Shown: one piece after another, positions 44,677 to 54,227 of the stretch | How positions within the stretch are numbered: the first letter of the stretch is position 1 | Layout: each line of letters begins with the position of its first letter | Assembly: GCF_900496975.1 (NCBI RefSeq) | Contig: NZ_UFQC01000027.1 | Span: 1-64,000 of the forward strand | Length of the DNA stretch: 64,000 nt | From: Achromobacter veterisilvae | GTDB lineage: Bacteria > Pseudomonadota > Gammaproteobacteria > Burkholderiales > Burkholderiaceae_B | Reading direction: 5' to 3' | Notes under the pieces: model-generated | What the model was told of the DNA's origin: nothing | What the model saw: only the letters and a program-made list of their open reading frames with translations | Databases searched by the model: none | Program-made: the position numbers and the translations under genes

Positions 44677-46113
44677 CTACTTGGCAACCACGCGGTCGGC
44701 GTGGGCCGACTCCCAGCCTCCGCCGAGCGCCTTGAACAGGTCCACCTGAGCATTCACGACCCCCGCTTCGCTCTCGGCAAGCTGCGCCTGCGCGTCGGCA
44801 TAGGTGCGCTCGGCGTCGAGCAAGGCCAGACTGTCGGCGCGCCCCTCTCGCGCTTGCGCCCGGACGATGCGCGCCACGTTCTCGGCCTGGGTCCTGGCCG
44901 CGGCCAGGGCCCCGCGCCGGTCCAGGCTCTGGGCGTAGTTTGAGAGCGCGGTTTCGGTTTCGCTCAGGGCCTGTATCACCGTCCCGTCAAACGCTGCCAA
45001 AGCGGCCTGGGCGTCGGCCGTAGCGCCATCGATACGGGCGCGGATCGATTCCTGATTCGGGAACGACCAGGAGAGGAGCGACCCGGCCAGCCAGCGTAGC
45101 GGTCCGCTGCCGAAGAAGTCGTCAAGGCCGAACCCGGTAGAGCCGACCGACGCGCCAATCGAGACACGCGGATACAGTTCCGCTGTCGCCACGCCAATCC
45201 GGGCCGTTTCCGCCGCCAGCCTTTGCTGCGCGGCGCGCACATCCGGACGTCGGGCGAGGAGGGCCATCCCGTCTCCGACAGGGATGGGCTGCAGGATCCT
45301 GGGCGGCGTCGTGAGGGCGCCGGCTTCGGGCGGAAGGTCTTTGGGCGCACGGCCGGTGAGCAGGGAGAGTCGGAACAGCTCGGCCTGGCGTTCGGCGACG
45401 ATCCTGGGAATGTCCGATTGCCGCTGATCCCGGAGTGCCGCGATACGCGCAGTGTCCAGGGAAGTCGTCAGGCCCGCGTCCTGCCTGCTGCGCGTCACGC
45501 TGACTGAGCGATTCAGCAAATCGACGATCTGTCGCGCCACGGCCAGCCGATGCGCGGCGCTGGCGGCGCCCAGATAGGCGCGGGTCGTCGCCGCCACGGT
45601 CGATACCCGCACGGCGTCCAGCTCGGCCTGCGCCGCCTGGTAGTCGCCCCGCGAGGCTTCGATGTTCCGCCGCACGCGGCCGAAGAGGTCGACCTCGTAC
45701 GCCACGGACAGGCCCGCATCGACAACGGTATTCTCGCGATCGACGCCGGGCGAGGACTGGATGGAGGATTGCCGCTGGCGGTTCACGCTTGCGCCGATCT
45801 CGGTACCGGGCAGCCAATCGGCGGACGTTAGACGAAGTTGGGCGCGCGCGCGGGCGAGCCGGGAGATCGCCACGCGCACGTCGGTGTTCGAAGCGAGCGC
45901 CTCTTGGACCAGCCTGTCCAGCACCGGGTCCTGGTAGAGCTTCCACCAGTCGGCGGAAATGGGAACGGCGTCGGGCGCGGTCGCATCGCTTCGGGACAGG
46001 AACGGCCCTGCCGCGGAAACCGGGACCGGCGGCGCCTTGTAGTCCGGGCCGACCGCGCAGGCGCTCAAGAGCAGAGGCGCAACCCACATCGATAGGGTCT
46101 GAAATCGAATCAC
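44677..46113 (-). CDS. Outer-membrane efflux lipoprotein (NodT/OprM family)
   Basis: This is a 478-residue TolC-like channel of the NodT lipoprotein group. The signal peptide ends in the lipobox LLSAC (Cys at residue 19), followed by AVGPDYKAPPVPV. Two OEP repeats of long coiled-coil helices follow (for example ALASNTDVRVAISRLARARAQLRL and ETALSNYAQSLDRRGALAAARTQ). The start is GTG at 46113, overlapping the RND gene stop (GTGA) and preceded by AGGAAG. It completes the tripartite pump with the RND and membrane-fusion proteins. Confidence 0.93.
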   Translation of the reverse strand: MIRFQTLSMWVAPLLLSACAVGPDYKAPPVPVSAAGPFLSRSDATAPDAVPISADWWKLYQDPVLDRLVQEALASNTDVRVAISRLARARAQLRLTSADWLPGTEIGASVNRQRQSSIQSSPGVDRENTVVDAGLSVAYEVDLFGRVRRNIEASRGDYQAAQAELDAVRVSTVAATTRAYLGAASAAHRLAVARQIVDLLNRSVSVTRSRQDAGLTTSLDTARIAALRDQRQSDIPRIVAERQAELFRLSLLTGRAPKDLPPEAGALTTPPRILQPIPVGDGMALLARRPDVRAAQQRLAAETARIGVATAELYPRVSIGASVGSTGFGLDDFFGSGPLRWLAGSLLSWSFPNQESIRARIDGATADAQAALAAFDGTVIQALSETETALSNYAQSLDRRGALAAARTQAENVARIVRAQAREGRADSLALLDAERTYADAQAQLAESEAGVVNAQVDLFKALGGGWESAHADRVVAK

Positions 46114-49100
46114 TTGATGCTTCCTGGTTGTTCGTGCCGCGGTTGCAGCGAGCGGGCGGACAGCCGATCTCCGAGCTTGCGGCAAACGACGTAGAACGTG
46201 GGGGTATAGAGCAGGCCGAAGACGGTGACGCCGACCATGCCGAAGAAAACGGAGGTGCCCAAGGCCTGCCTCAGCTCGGCGCCCGCGCCCGAGGCCAGAA
46301 GCATCGGCACGGCGCCAAGAATGAAGGCGAAACTCGTCATCAGGATCGGGCGCAGGCGGGTCTGGGCGGCGCGCACCGCCGCGGCGGCCGGGCTCAGGCC
46401 GTCTTCCTCTTCCGCCTGTTTCGCGAACTCGACCACCAGGATCGCGTTCTTGGCGGCAAGGGCGATCAGCACCACGAGCCCGATCTGTGTCAGGACGTTG
46501 TTGTCCATCCCGCGGAGATTGACGCCGACCATTGCCGCGAGCAGGCACATGGGGACGATGAGGATGATTGCCAGGGGCAAGGTGAGGCTTTCATATTGCG
46601 CCGCCAACACCAGGAAAACGAACACCACAGCAAGCGCGAAGACGAGGCCGGCAGTGTTGCCCGCGATCTTTTGCTGGAACGCGATGCCGGTCCATTCGTA
46701 GCCGTATCCCGAGGGCAACATCTGGTCGGCGAGCCTCTCCATCGTGGCCAGGGACCTGCCCGTGGAAGAGCCCGGCGCCGTGTCTCCATCCACCTCGACC
46801 GCAGGGAACAGGTTGTAGCGCACGACCCGGAACGGGCCGGTTTCGTTCTTGAACGTGGCGACCGAGCCGATGGGAACCATCGCGCCGCTGTCGGACCGCG
46901 TCTTCAGATTGGCGATGTCGGATTCGCTGTTGCGCTGGCCTTGTTCGGCCTGCGCGATCACCCGGAACGTGCGTCCCAGAAGATTGAAGTCGTTCACATA
47001 GGCCGAGCCCAGATAGACCTGCAGCGCTTCGAAGACGCGATCCGGCGGAACCCCCAGCATTTCGGCTTTGCGCCGGTCGATGTCGGCGAAGATGCGAGGG
47101 GTGGAGGTGTTGAAGAAGGAGTAGACCTGCGATAACCCATCGGTGCCGTTCGCCTTGGCCATGAGCTGATCGGAAATCGTCCCCAGCGGCTTGTACCCGT
47201 GGCCGCCGCGGTCCTGCACCATCATCCGGTAGCCGCCCGCCGAGCCGATGCCGTCGATCAGCGGAGGGGGAATGATGAGAACCCGCGCTTGATCGATGTC
47301 CGCGACGGCTTTGCGTGCTTCATCGAGGATGTCGCTGGCGGGGCGGGACCGCTCTTCAAATGGCTTGAGCGGGATGAAGGCGGTGGCGGTGTTCGGCGAA
47401 TTCGTGTTCGACGCGGCGTCGTAGCCGGGCAGCATGATCGTGCCACGGACCCCATCGATCTTCAGCAAGCGCTTGGACACCTCTTGCACCACTGCATCGG
47501 TACGCGCCAGCGAGGCCCCAGGCGGAAGTTGAGTGATCGATATCAGATAGCTCTGGTCTTGCGAGGGAATGAAGCCGGTGGGCGTGACCCAGAAAATGCC
47601 TATGGTCGCCAGCACAAGCCCGCCGTAGCTGATCAAGACACGCTTCGGGCGCGCCACGAGCCACTGCGTCAATCGGCCATAGCGGGCGCTGAACCGGTCG
47701 AATCGTTCGTTGAACCCGTCGCCGGCAAGCTGCATGCGCCGGATGATCCGATGCCGGCTCTTCTCCTTCGTGTGCGTCCGCAGCAGCACCGCGGCCAAGG
47801 CCGGCGAGAGCGTCAACGACAAGACGAGCGAAATGACAGTGGCGCCGGAAATGGTGAGCGCAAACTGCTTGTAGAACGCCCCGGAAAGGCCGGTCAGAAA
47901 GAACGTGGGAATGAACACCGCGCAAAGCACGAGCACGATGGCCACCAGGGCCGCCGAAACCTCGTCCATCGAGACGCGAGCCGCTTCCAGCGGGCCCAGG
48001 CCCCGCGCGAGGTTTCTTTCCACGTTTTCAACCACGACGATGGCGTCGTCCACCACGATGCCGATGGCGAGGACCAGTCCGAACAGCGACAGGCTGTTCA
48101 GGCTGTAGCCAAACATGGCCAGCAAGGCGAAGGTGCCCACCAGCGAGATGGGAATCGCCACGACGGGGATGACGGCGGCGCGCCAATTCTGCAGGAAGAT
48201 GAAGATGACGAGCACGACGAGCGCCGCGGCTTCGAAAAGCGTATCCCGGACCGCTTCGGTGGACTGCGCGATGAAGCGCGTCGAGTTCCACATGATCCGG
48301 TATTCAAGCCCGGGCGGAAACGCCTTTGCCGCCGCCTGCATCTCGCGTTCGAGGGTGATGCCCGTTTCGAGCGCGTTGGTGCCGGGCCGCTGGAAAATGG
48401 CGATCATGATCGAGGGCTTGCCCGACAGATAGGCATTCGTTCCGTAGTCGTCGGCGCCCAGCTCGACGCGAGCGACGTCGCGAACGCGAGTCTGGCGGCC
48501 GTCGGAATCCGTGCGGATGACGATGTCGGCGAACTGCTCCGGCTCGCTCAACCGCCCCTGCGTCCGGACATTCAGTTGGAAGGCGTCGGCGCTCGGGTTG
48601 GGCGGCTGGCCCAGCGCCCCGGAGGCAACCTGCACGTTCTGGGCGCGCATGGCGGCGACGATCTCCCCGGCCGTCAGCTCAAGCGCGGCGGCGCGCCGGG
48701 GATCGATCCAGATGCGCATGGCCACTTCGCGGCTGCCGAAAATCCGGGCCTCCCCGACACCGTCGATACGGCTCAGCTTGTCGCGCACCTGGGTGAGGGC
48801 ATAGTTCGAAAGATAGGCCTGATCCAGCGAGCCATCCGGAGAAACCAGGTTGATCGCCATCAGGGCGCTGGGCGACGTCTTGCGGGTGGTGACGCCCAGC
48901 CGCTGCACCTCTTGCGGCAGGCGAGGCACGGCCGCCGCCACCCGGTTCTGTACCAGCATCTGGGCCGCATCGAGATCGGTCCCGACCTTGAACGTAATCG
49001 ATATGGACACCTTTCCGTCCGCCGTGGACTGGCTGGACTGGTAAAGCATGTTCTCCACGCCATTGATTTCCTGCTCGATGGGAGCGGCCACGGTTTCCGC

Positions 49101-49277
49101 GACGGTTTCCGCCGACGCGCCGGGGTAGGTCGCGGAAACCACGACGGTGGGAGGAATGATGTCCGGGTATTGGGCAACGGGAAGTGCGAAGTAGGAGATC
49201 GCACCCACAATCGTGATGGCGATCGCCAGCACCGCGGCGAATATCGGGCGCGTAATGAAGAAGCGCGACAGGCGCAT
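46110..49277 (-). CDS. RND multidrug efflux transporter (HAE1/AcrB family)
   Basis: This is a 1055-residue inner-membrane proton/drug antiporter, full length for the family. It has the N-terminal helix MRLSRFFITRPIFAAVLAIA, porter domain, and twelve membrane helices. The essential Asp-Asp pair lies in helix 4 (LAIGIVVDDAIVVVENVERN). The docking domain and the second-half LAAKNAILVVEFAKQ segment are intact, including the helix 10 Lys. It works with the upstream fusion protein and downstream outer-membrane lipoprotein genes. Its substrate range cannot be predicted; close relatives export antibiotics, dyes and solvents. Confidence 0.96.
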   Translation of the reverse strand: MRLSRFFITRPIFAAVLAIAITIVGAISYFALPVAQYPDIIPPTVVVSATYPGASAETVAETVAAPIEQEINGVENMLYQSSQSTADGKVSISITFKVGTDLDAAQMLVQNRVAAAVPRLPQEVQRLGVTTRKTSPSALMAINLVSPDGSLDQAYLSNYALTQVRDKLSRIDGVGEARIFGSREVAMRIWIDPRRAAALELTAGEIVAAMRAQNVQVASGALGQPPNPSADAFQLNVRTQGRLSEPEQFADIVIRTDSDGRQTRVRDVARVELGADDYGTNAYLSGKPSIMIAIFQRPGTNALETGITLEREMQAAAKAFPPGLEYRIMWNSTRFIAQSTEAVRDTLFEAAALVVLVIFIFLQNWRAAVIPVVAIPISLVGTFALLAMFGYSLNSLSLFGLVLAIGIVVDDAIVVVENVERNLARGLGPLEAARVSMDEVSAALVAIVLVLCAVFIPTFFLTGLSGAFYKQFALTISGATVISLVLSLTLSPALAAVLLRTHTKEKSRHRIIRRMQLAGDGFNERFDRFSARYGRLTQWLVARPKRVLISYGGLVLATIGIFWVTPTGFIPSQDQSYLISITQLPPGASLARTDAVVQEVSKRLLKIDGVRGTIMLPGYDAASNTNSPNTATAFIPLKPFEERSRPASDILDEARKAVADIDQARVLIIPPPLIDGIGSAGGYRMMVQDRGGHGYKPLGTISDQLMAKANGTDGLSQVYSFFNTSTPRIFADIDRRKAEMLGVPPDRVFEALQVYLGSAYVNDFNLLGRTFRVIAQAEQGQRNSESDIANLKTRSDSGAMVPIGSVATFKNETGPFRVVRYNLFPAVEVDGDTAPGSSTGRSLATMERLADQMLPSGYGYEWTGIAFQQKIAGNTAGLVFALAVVFVFLVLAAQYESLTLPLAIILIVPMCLLAAMVGVNLRGMDNNVLTQIGLVVLIALAAKNAILVVEFAKQAEEEDGLSPAAAAVRAAQTRLRPILMTSFAFILGAVPMLLASGAGAELRQALGTSVFFGMVGVTVFGLLYTPTFYVVCRKLGDRLSARSLQPRHEQPGSIK

Positions 49278-49313
49278 GAGATTTTTTCCTTTAGGGCAGC
49301 CGCCGGCGCATCG

Positions 49314-50552
49314 CTACGACGCGAACGCGGGCTTGCCGCCGGAAATTAGAGGGTTCGAGTTCCCCATCCCGCTTTGGGAGGCCGCAGGTTCCGGCTTCGT
49401 TTGCACTTTCGTGCCCGCAATGGCGTGTTGTTGGCCGCCGACGATCACTCGGTCGTCGGCGGCCAGCCCGGCACGCACGATCCGGAGCCCATCGACCAGC
49501 GGGCCGAGTTCGATGGCCCTGACGAGTACGGTGCCTTCGGCGGAAACGGTGAGAACCGTCTTGCGCGTCTGGTCGATCTGGACCGCGGAATCGGGGATCA
49601 GCAAGGCCGGCGCCCCGGCTCCGCTCGCCAGCCGCATGTTTCCGAACAATCCCGGTGTCAGGAACAGTTTCGGGTTCTCGATCACGGCACGCATCCGTAT
49701 GGTCCCCGAACGGGGATCGATCCCGTTATCCGTGAAGTCGAGCTTTCCGCGCCAGGAGTAGTCAGGCTCATCCTGAAGCCGTACTTCGACCTGGGTTTGC
49801 GCCGCGTTCGGCTCCTGGGCGCGGATGGCTTTCAGGTACAAGGCTTCGGATGCGTCGAATGTGAAGTAGATCGGATCCAGCGCATTGATGGTGGTCAGGC
49901 GGGTGCCGTTGCCGGCCTCTCCGCTCATGACCAGGTTCCCCGGGTCGACGCGCCGGTCGGAGACCCTGCCCGTGATGGGCGAGCGTACCTCCGTGAATTC
50001 CAGCTCAAGCGACTTCAGCGCGACGCGGGCTTGCGCGCCGGCGACGTTTGCCGTTCCCGTCCGCACACGCGCCTGCAGTTGATCGATGTCGCTCTTTGAA
50101 ATCGCGCTGTCGCCCACCAGCCGTTGCGCTCGCGCGAGGTCGGCGCGTGCCAGCGCGAGTTCGCTGGTCGCGCTCGCGAGGCCGGCCTGCGCCTCCGCGT
50201 AGGCGGCCTGGTAGGGGCGCGGGTCGATGGAGAAAAGCAGTTGGCCCTGCTGGACGATTTCGCCGTCCTTGAAATGCACTCCTACGATTTGGCCGGACAC
50301 CCTGGGCCGGACTTCGACCCGGCGGCTCGCCTCGAAACGGCCGACATAGTCGTCCCACTCGATGACGGTGCGCTGCACCGGCAATGCGACGGATACCATG
50401 GGAAGCGCCGCGGCGCTGACCGCCAACGACTTCTTGCCGGGCAGCAGAAACAAGGCGCATGCCGTTGCCGTGGCGAGCCCCGCGGCCAGCAGAGCCGCGC
50501 GCAGGAAGACCGGTTTTGTTCCCGGGCGGGAGGGAGGGCGTGGATGGGTCAT
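49314..50552 (-). CDS. RND efflux membrane-fusion protein (periplasmic adaptor)
   Basis: This is a 412-residue HlyD/AcrA-type adaptor. The N-terminal hydrophobic anchor is FLRAALLAAGLATATACALFLL. The barrel-sandwich begins RRVEVRPRVSGQIVGVHFKDGEIVQQGQLLF, a coiled coil follows (LARADLARAQRLVGDSAISKSDIDQLQARV), then beta-barrel and membrane-proximal domains. It is the first gene of the operon, 36 bases before the RND gene. A GlxA-type regulator gene lies divergently about 560 bases away. Confidence 0.94.
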   Translation of the reverse strand: MTHPRPPSRPGTKPVFLRAALLAAGLATATACALFLLPGKKSLAVSAAALPMVSVALPVQRTVIEWDDYVGRFEASRRVEVRPRVSGQIVGVHFKDGEIVQQGQLLFSIDPRPYQAAYAEAQAGLASATSELALARADLARAQRLVGDSAISKSDIDQLQARVRTGTANVAGAQARVALKSLELEFTEVRSPITGRVSDRRVDPGNLVMSGEAGNGTRLTTINALDPIYFTFDASEALYLKAIRAQEPNAAQTQVEVRLQDEPDYSWRGKLDFTDNGIDPRSGTIRMRAVIENPKLFLTPGLFGNMRLASGAGAPALLIPDSAVQIDQTRKTVLTVSAEGTVLVRAIELGPLVDGLRIVRAGLAADDRVIVGGQQHAIAGTKVQTKPEPAASQSGMGNSNPLISGGKPAFAS

Positions 50553-51108
50553 GCGGCCGCTCTCCGCGCAGGGTTGGACTCTCTATGGTTCATGTTGGAT
50601 ATCGCTTTGTAAGAGGACTCGAATGCGCCATGCGTGCTTGCGCCGGCCGCCGTCACGCGGCCGGCACTGGCATAGGCCTTGTCGTAGGCCCGGGACTGTC
50701 CGCTCGGCGAGCGGGGGTGGTGCCGCGCCGGGCGTGGGCACCCGGTTTTCCCGGGCCTTCAACGTGCGGAGATTCTCCGGCTTGCAAGCCGACGGCAAAA
50801 GGACTTAGTTCCCTCCTTTGCCGCCATTCCATATCGGTAAAGAAACTGGGCAGTGTCGATGCGAAGCCGAAGGATTCGGGCCATTCAAGGCAGGCCGCAA
50901 GGGCGGGAATCCTGCCCTGTGCTCAGGGAGGAGCTCCTAATCCGGCCTTGCCTCGGCCAAGCCATGCGCTGCCAAATCGGTTGTCCGTTTTTGAGGTATA
51001 TATGTCTTGGTGGCCACAGTGCAGGCTGTGTAACATCAGCTCCAGGCCACGCGCCGGCCGAGGGCCAGGATGCGTGGGGCCTGCTTTCGAGTGTTGTGCA
51101 AGAGTGTT
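50553..51108. other. Long divergent intergenic region without recognised gene
   Basis: This 556-base gap separates the efflux operon from the GlxA-type gene. It holds a near-perfect hairpin (CGGCAAAAGGA at 50793-50803 with TCCTTTGCCG at 50814-50823), a GC-rich stem region around 50720-50760, and an AT-rich TTTGAGGTATATATG stretch near 50990-51008 that could carry the GlxA-gene promoter. No protein family or riboswitch was recognised in any frame. Confidence 0.45.
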
Positions 51109-52107
51109 ATGAACCCAACATCATCAAGCGCGAGTCGCGCTCCGCGGGACGTGGCTTTCCTCGTATTCCGCGACTTCCAGATCCAGGACTTGACGGGGCC
51201 CTTGGCGGCGTTCGAGGTGGCCGGCAGGCTCCTGGGCGACGACTCTTACCGATGCCAGGTCATATCGCTGGCCGGAGGGCCCGTTCAAAGTTCGGCTGGT
51301 CTGGAAATCACCACGCAGAAAGCCGGATTTTCCGCCTACGACACCGTGATCGTGGCGGGCGCCGGTCTCGGCGCCTACCCCGATGACGCATTGTCGGAAA
51401 CCTGCGACTACCTGAACCACGTCGTCGGCAAAGGCGCTCGCCGCATTGCAAGCGTGTGCACCGGCGCTTTCATCCTGGCTGCGAGCGGCCTTTTGGACGG
51501 CCGGTGCGCGACGACGCATTGGAAATACGCCGCCCGTTTGCAACGGGAGTACCCCCGGGTGAAGGTGGATGGCGATCGGATCTTCACCCGAGAAGGCGGC
51601 ATCTGGACGTCGGCCGGCGTCACAACCGGCATCGACATGGCGTTGGCAATGATCGAAGAGGATCACGGCGCCGACTTGTCTCACGCGGTCGCCCAGATGC
51701 TGGTCGTCTACCATCGCCGGCCCGGCGGGCAATCCCAATTTTCGGCCATCGCCGATATGGAGCCCGAGTCGGACAGAATTCGCAATGTGCTGACTTATAT
51801 ACGCGAACACTTGCACGAATCATTGTCGACCGAGCTTCTGGCTTCCGTCGCCTGCTTGAGTCCCCGGCAGTTCGGACGGGCATTCCTTGCCGAAACGGGG
51901 GAGACGCCGGCCAAGGCCGTCGAGCGCCTGAGAGTCGAGGTGGCAAGGCAACGCGTCGAGCGCGGGGCGGAGCCAATCGAAATCATCGCCCACAAAATCG
52001 GCTTCACCGATCCCGAAAGAATGCGCCGGGCATTCATTCGCGTGCTTGGTCACCCGCCGCAAAGCATCCGGCGCATGGCATCGCGGGAAACGTCATTGCT
52101 TGCCTGA
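51109..52107 (+). CDS. GlxA-family transcriptional regulator (DJ-1/PfpI plus AraC HTH)
   Basis: This is a 332-residue two-domain regulator. Residues 10-185 form a DJ-1/PfpI-like domain (VAFLVFRDFQIQDLTGPLAAFEVAGR), with the nucleophile-elbow cysteine in RIASVCTGAFILAASGLL; it probably senses a ligand. Residues 225-325 form an AraC-type double HTH (STELLASVACLSPRQFGRAFLAETGE and IIAHKIGFTDPERMRRAFIRVLGHPP). The ATG at 51109 lies 13 codons inside a longer frame whose start is not conserved. It is divergent from the efflux operon and convergent with the short-chain dehydrogenase gene, so either could be a target. Confidence 0.9.
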   Translation: MNPTSSSASRAPRDVAFLVFRDFQIQDLTGPLAAFEVAGRLLGDDSYRCQVISLAGGPVQSSAGLEITTQKAGFSAYDTVIVAGAGLGAYPDDALSETCDYLNHVVGKGARRIASVCTGAFILAASGLLDGRCATTHWKYAARLQREYPRVKVDGDRIFTREGGIWTSAGVTTGIDMALAMIEEDHGADLSHAVAQMLVVYHRRPGGQSQFSAIADMEPESDRIRNVLTYIREHLHESLSTELLASVACLSPRQFGRAFLAETGETPAKAVERLRVEVARQRVERGAEPIEIIAHKIGFTDPERMRRAFIRVLGHPPQSIRRMASRETSLLA

Positions 52108-52219
52108 TTCTGGTTCCGGCTCGGCCATGGGCCAGTCTTTTCATTCGGCGGCCTTCTGGACGGGCATTCCCCGCAGGCTTCCAGTGATTGCTGCCGCGGG
52201 CGGCCGGTCATCCAGCCGA

Positions 52220-52978
52220 TTAAACGTGCTGGCCTCCATTCACGTCGATTTCCGCGCCGTTGACATACGAGGCTCGGTTCGAACACAGGAAGAACATGAC
52301 TCCTGCGATTTCCGTAGGGTCGCCAAGCCGGCTCATCGGCACGCTCGCCTTGACCAGGGCCTCGGTGCCTGGAGACAAGATGGAGGTGTCGATCTCGCCA
52401 GGCGCGATCGCATTGGCCCGAATTCCCATCGGACCGAACTCGAAAGCTTGTTCGCGCGTGAGCGCTGCGAGGGCCGCCTTGGAGCAGGCATAAGCCGCCC
52501 CGGCGAAGGGATGAACGCGAGCACCCGCGATCGACGTCACGTTGACGATCGTGCCTCCAGCCAAGCGGAGTTCCGGCAGAAGCAGACGGACGATCGTCGC
52601 CGCGGAGAAAAGATTGACGTTGAAAAGCGAAAGCCAATCTTCATATGCCGTCATGCTGACGCCCTTGCGCCCGCCGTTCGCCAGCTTCGGTGAAATCGCG
52701 GCATTGTTGATAATCGCAGCCAGTTTCGCGCCGCCCAGGCGCCGGCGGACTTCGGCCGCGATCCGCTCATACGAGTTCGGGTCCGCCAGATCGGCGGTAA
52801 TGTGATCGTCCACGCCGCCCGCCCACGGGCATTCACTTGAAAAGCTCGCCCGCGATACCGTCAAGACACGCCACCCGCTTTGGTGAAACAACTTCACTGT
52901 CGCATGCCCTATACCACGGCTCGCGCCGGTTAGCAGGAGAGTGGGCCGCGCAATTTGCTGAGAATGCCAGGACGCCAT
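52220..52978 (-). CDS. Short-chain dehydrogenase/reductase
   Basis: This is a 252-residue classical SDR. The cofactor motif is LLLTGASRGIGHATVKLF, the structural NNAA is in IINNAAISP, and the catalytic Ser-Tyr-Lys lies in NVTSIAGARVHPFAGAAYACSKAAL. The C-terminus AEIDVNGGQHV is typical of the FabG/BKR-like group. The ATG at 52978 leads straight into the Rossmann fold. The substrate is unknown. A 112-base gap separates it from the convergent GlxA-type gene. Confidence 0.9.
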   Translation of the reverse strand: MASWHSQQIARPTLLLTGASRGIGHATVKLFHQSGWRVLTVSRASFSSECPWAGGVDDHITADLADPNSYERIAAEVRRRLGGAKLAAIINNAAISPKLANGGRKGVSMTAYEDWLSLFNVNLFSAATIVRLLLPELRLAGGTIVNVTSIAGARVHPFAGAAYACSKAALAALTREQAFEFGPMGIRANAIAPGEIDTSILSPGTEALVKASVPMSRLGDPTEIAGVMFFLCSNRASYVNGAEIDVNGGQHV

Positions 52979-53299
52979 GTGCGTTATCCCGGAATGAGAG
53001 ATGAAGATTGAACTCGACAAGCGTTTATTCCGCCTCCCCTTTTGATATAGGCGCCAGCGTTTGCATAGGCAATGCTGAAGTTTCGCCCTACAGGAGCTCT
53101 GCGTAAAAGACGTTGATCCCTCAAATCTCGCCAGCGCGTGCTGGCGCATTGCCATCCGGAGGTAAGCGACGAGCTGAGACTGAGGACCCGTGTGCAGTGG
53201 GAAATAATGCGCCGCCCAAGTTCAATGAGCCACGCCGACCAAAGTGAATGAACCAAATCTTGCTAAGCTTTTGATCTAAATGGCGTCCAGTTTCCATAT
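52979..53299. other. AT-richer intergenic stretch at the edge of an accessory block
   Basis: These 321 bases are visibly lower in GC than their surroundings. No frame gives a recognisable protein, and no inverted terminal repeat or tRNA end was found. It may be a remnant left at the junction of acquired DNA (41-53 kb), or simply the promoter region of the SDR gene. Confidence 0.4.
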
Positions 53300-53683
53300 T
53301 CAATGGACTTCGACAGCCGCCGTATCACGATACGGAACTGAGTCGCGGGGCGCCGCGCCGATACCCTTGATCGCGGTGTGGTCGATCTCCACCGTATGCC
53401 CCGGCCCCACCTCCAGCAACACGTAGAAGTCTTCCTTCGGCCGCGTGAACACCAGCGTCGAGTTGGCGTCGAGTTTGCCGGGCACCAGTACCTGTCCGCC
53501 ATAGGCGATCACATCCATCGTCACCCCCGGCGCCTTGCCGCCATCGGAGAAACCGCCGGTGCATTGAATCCGGTCATCGGCCAGCGCCTTGCATTGCGCC
53601 ACGGGGTGGTGCGCCAAGACCAGGCTGCATTGGCTGAGAAGCAGGCCGGACAGGCCCGCGCGTAGCGTATTGATGGCGTTCAT
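53300..53683 (-). CDS. Small exported protein of the second TonB-receptor locus
   Basis: This is a 127-residue protein with an N-terminal signal peptide (MNAINTLRAGLSGLLLSQCS, cleavage near VLA-HH), predicted to be periplasmic. The mature part contains two cysteines (VAQCKALADDRIQCTGGFSDGG), a beta-rich middle (GVTMDVIAYGGQVLVPGKLD) and no recognised family. It is coupled by an ATGA overlap to the gene before it and is the last of three genes after the receptor. The position suggests a periplasmic helper in iron-siderophore handling, comparable to small periplasmic proteins of pyoverdine-reduction modules; this is inference. Confidence 0.75.
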   Translation of the reverse strand: MNAINTLRAGLSGLLLSQCSLVLAHHPVAQCKALADDRIQCTGGFSDGGKAPGVTMDVIAYGGQVLVPGKLDANSTLVFTRPKEDFYVLLEVGPGHTVEIDHTAIKGIGAAPRDSVPYRDTAAVEVH

Positions 53684-54207
53684 TGCGTCTTCCCGTTGGT
53701 CTTGGCGAGCCACTGCGCGGTGGCGGGCGAGGCTTGCGCGATGGGCAGCGTCGCCTCATGGGTGGTGCCGTCCCAGGCTTCCACGGTGATCCAGAACCGG
53801 TCTTCCGGCCGCGTGCCGGGCGGAATCAGCACTTCGGCGAAGGATCGGTGCGGGCTGCCGGAGAACAGCGCGCCGGCAGCGCGCAGGCTGCGCGGCTGGC
53901 CGGTGCGGATGAACACGGCGCGGATCTCACGTTCGCAGCCCTCGCACAGGGCCATCGTGAAGAGCTTGAACATCCCGGCCGGATCGGCCTCGGGGCCCTC
54001 GTCTTCCCATTCGGCGAATTTCAGCGTCCAGGACCCCACCTGTACCGGACCGATCTCGCGCTGGCCGAGGCCGCTCAGGCCGCGGTTCATGGCGATATCC
54101 TTGAAGTAACTCGGGAGGTAGAACAGCGGCAGGAGCAGCACGAGCGCGCTCAGGTGAAACTTCCAGCGCCGGGTGGGCGGCAGCTTGGCGGCAGTCGATG
54201 TCGTCAT
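53680..54207 (-). CDS. Single-pass membrane protein of the second TonB-receptor locus
   Basis: This is a 175-residue protein with one N-terminal membrane helix (FHLSALVLLLPLFYLPSYF, near residues 14-32) and a periplasmic domain. That domain has two cysteines in ALCEGCER and a beta-rich C-terminal half (RFWITVEAWDGTTHEATLP). The ATG at 54207 with GGAG nine bases before is favoured over an ATG at 54231 that overlaps the PepSY gene stop. The family is not recognised. Its CxxC pair and position between a PepSY membrane protein and a secreted protein suggest a role in periplasmic metal or redox handling, which is inference. Confidence 0.75.
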   Translation of the reverse strand: MTTSTAAKLPPTRRWKFHLSALVLLLPLFYLPSYFKDIAMNRGLSGLGQREIGPVQVGSWTLKFAEWEDEGPEADPAGMFKLFTMALCEGCEREIRAVFIRTGQPRSLRAAGALFSGSPHRSFAEVLIPPGTRPEDRFWITVEAWDGTTHEATLPIAQASPATAQWLAKTNGKTQ

Positions 54208-54227
54208 GGTGTCGATCTCCGGTGGGG

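Noticed and set aside
50553-51108. Riboswitch (cobalamin or cyclic-di-GMP type) upstream of the GlxA-type gene
   Set aside because: Hairpins are present but none of the conserved core sequences of these classes could be identified.
52979-53299. Insertion sequence or transposase remnant
   Set aside because: No transposase motif, terminal inverted repeat or target duplication could be found. Low GC alone is not enough.
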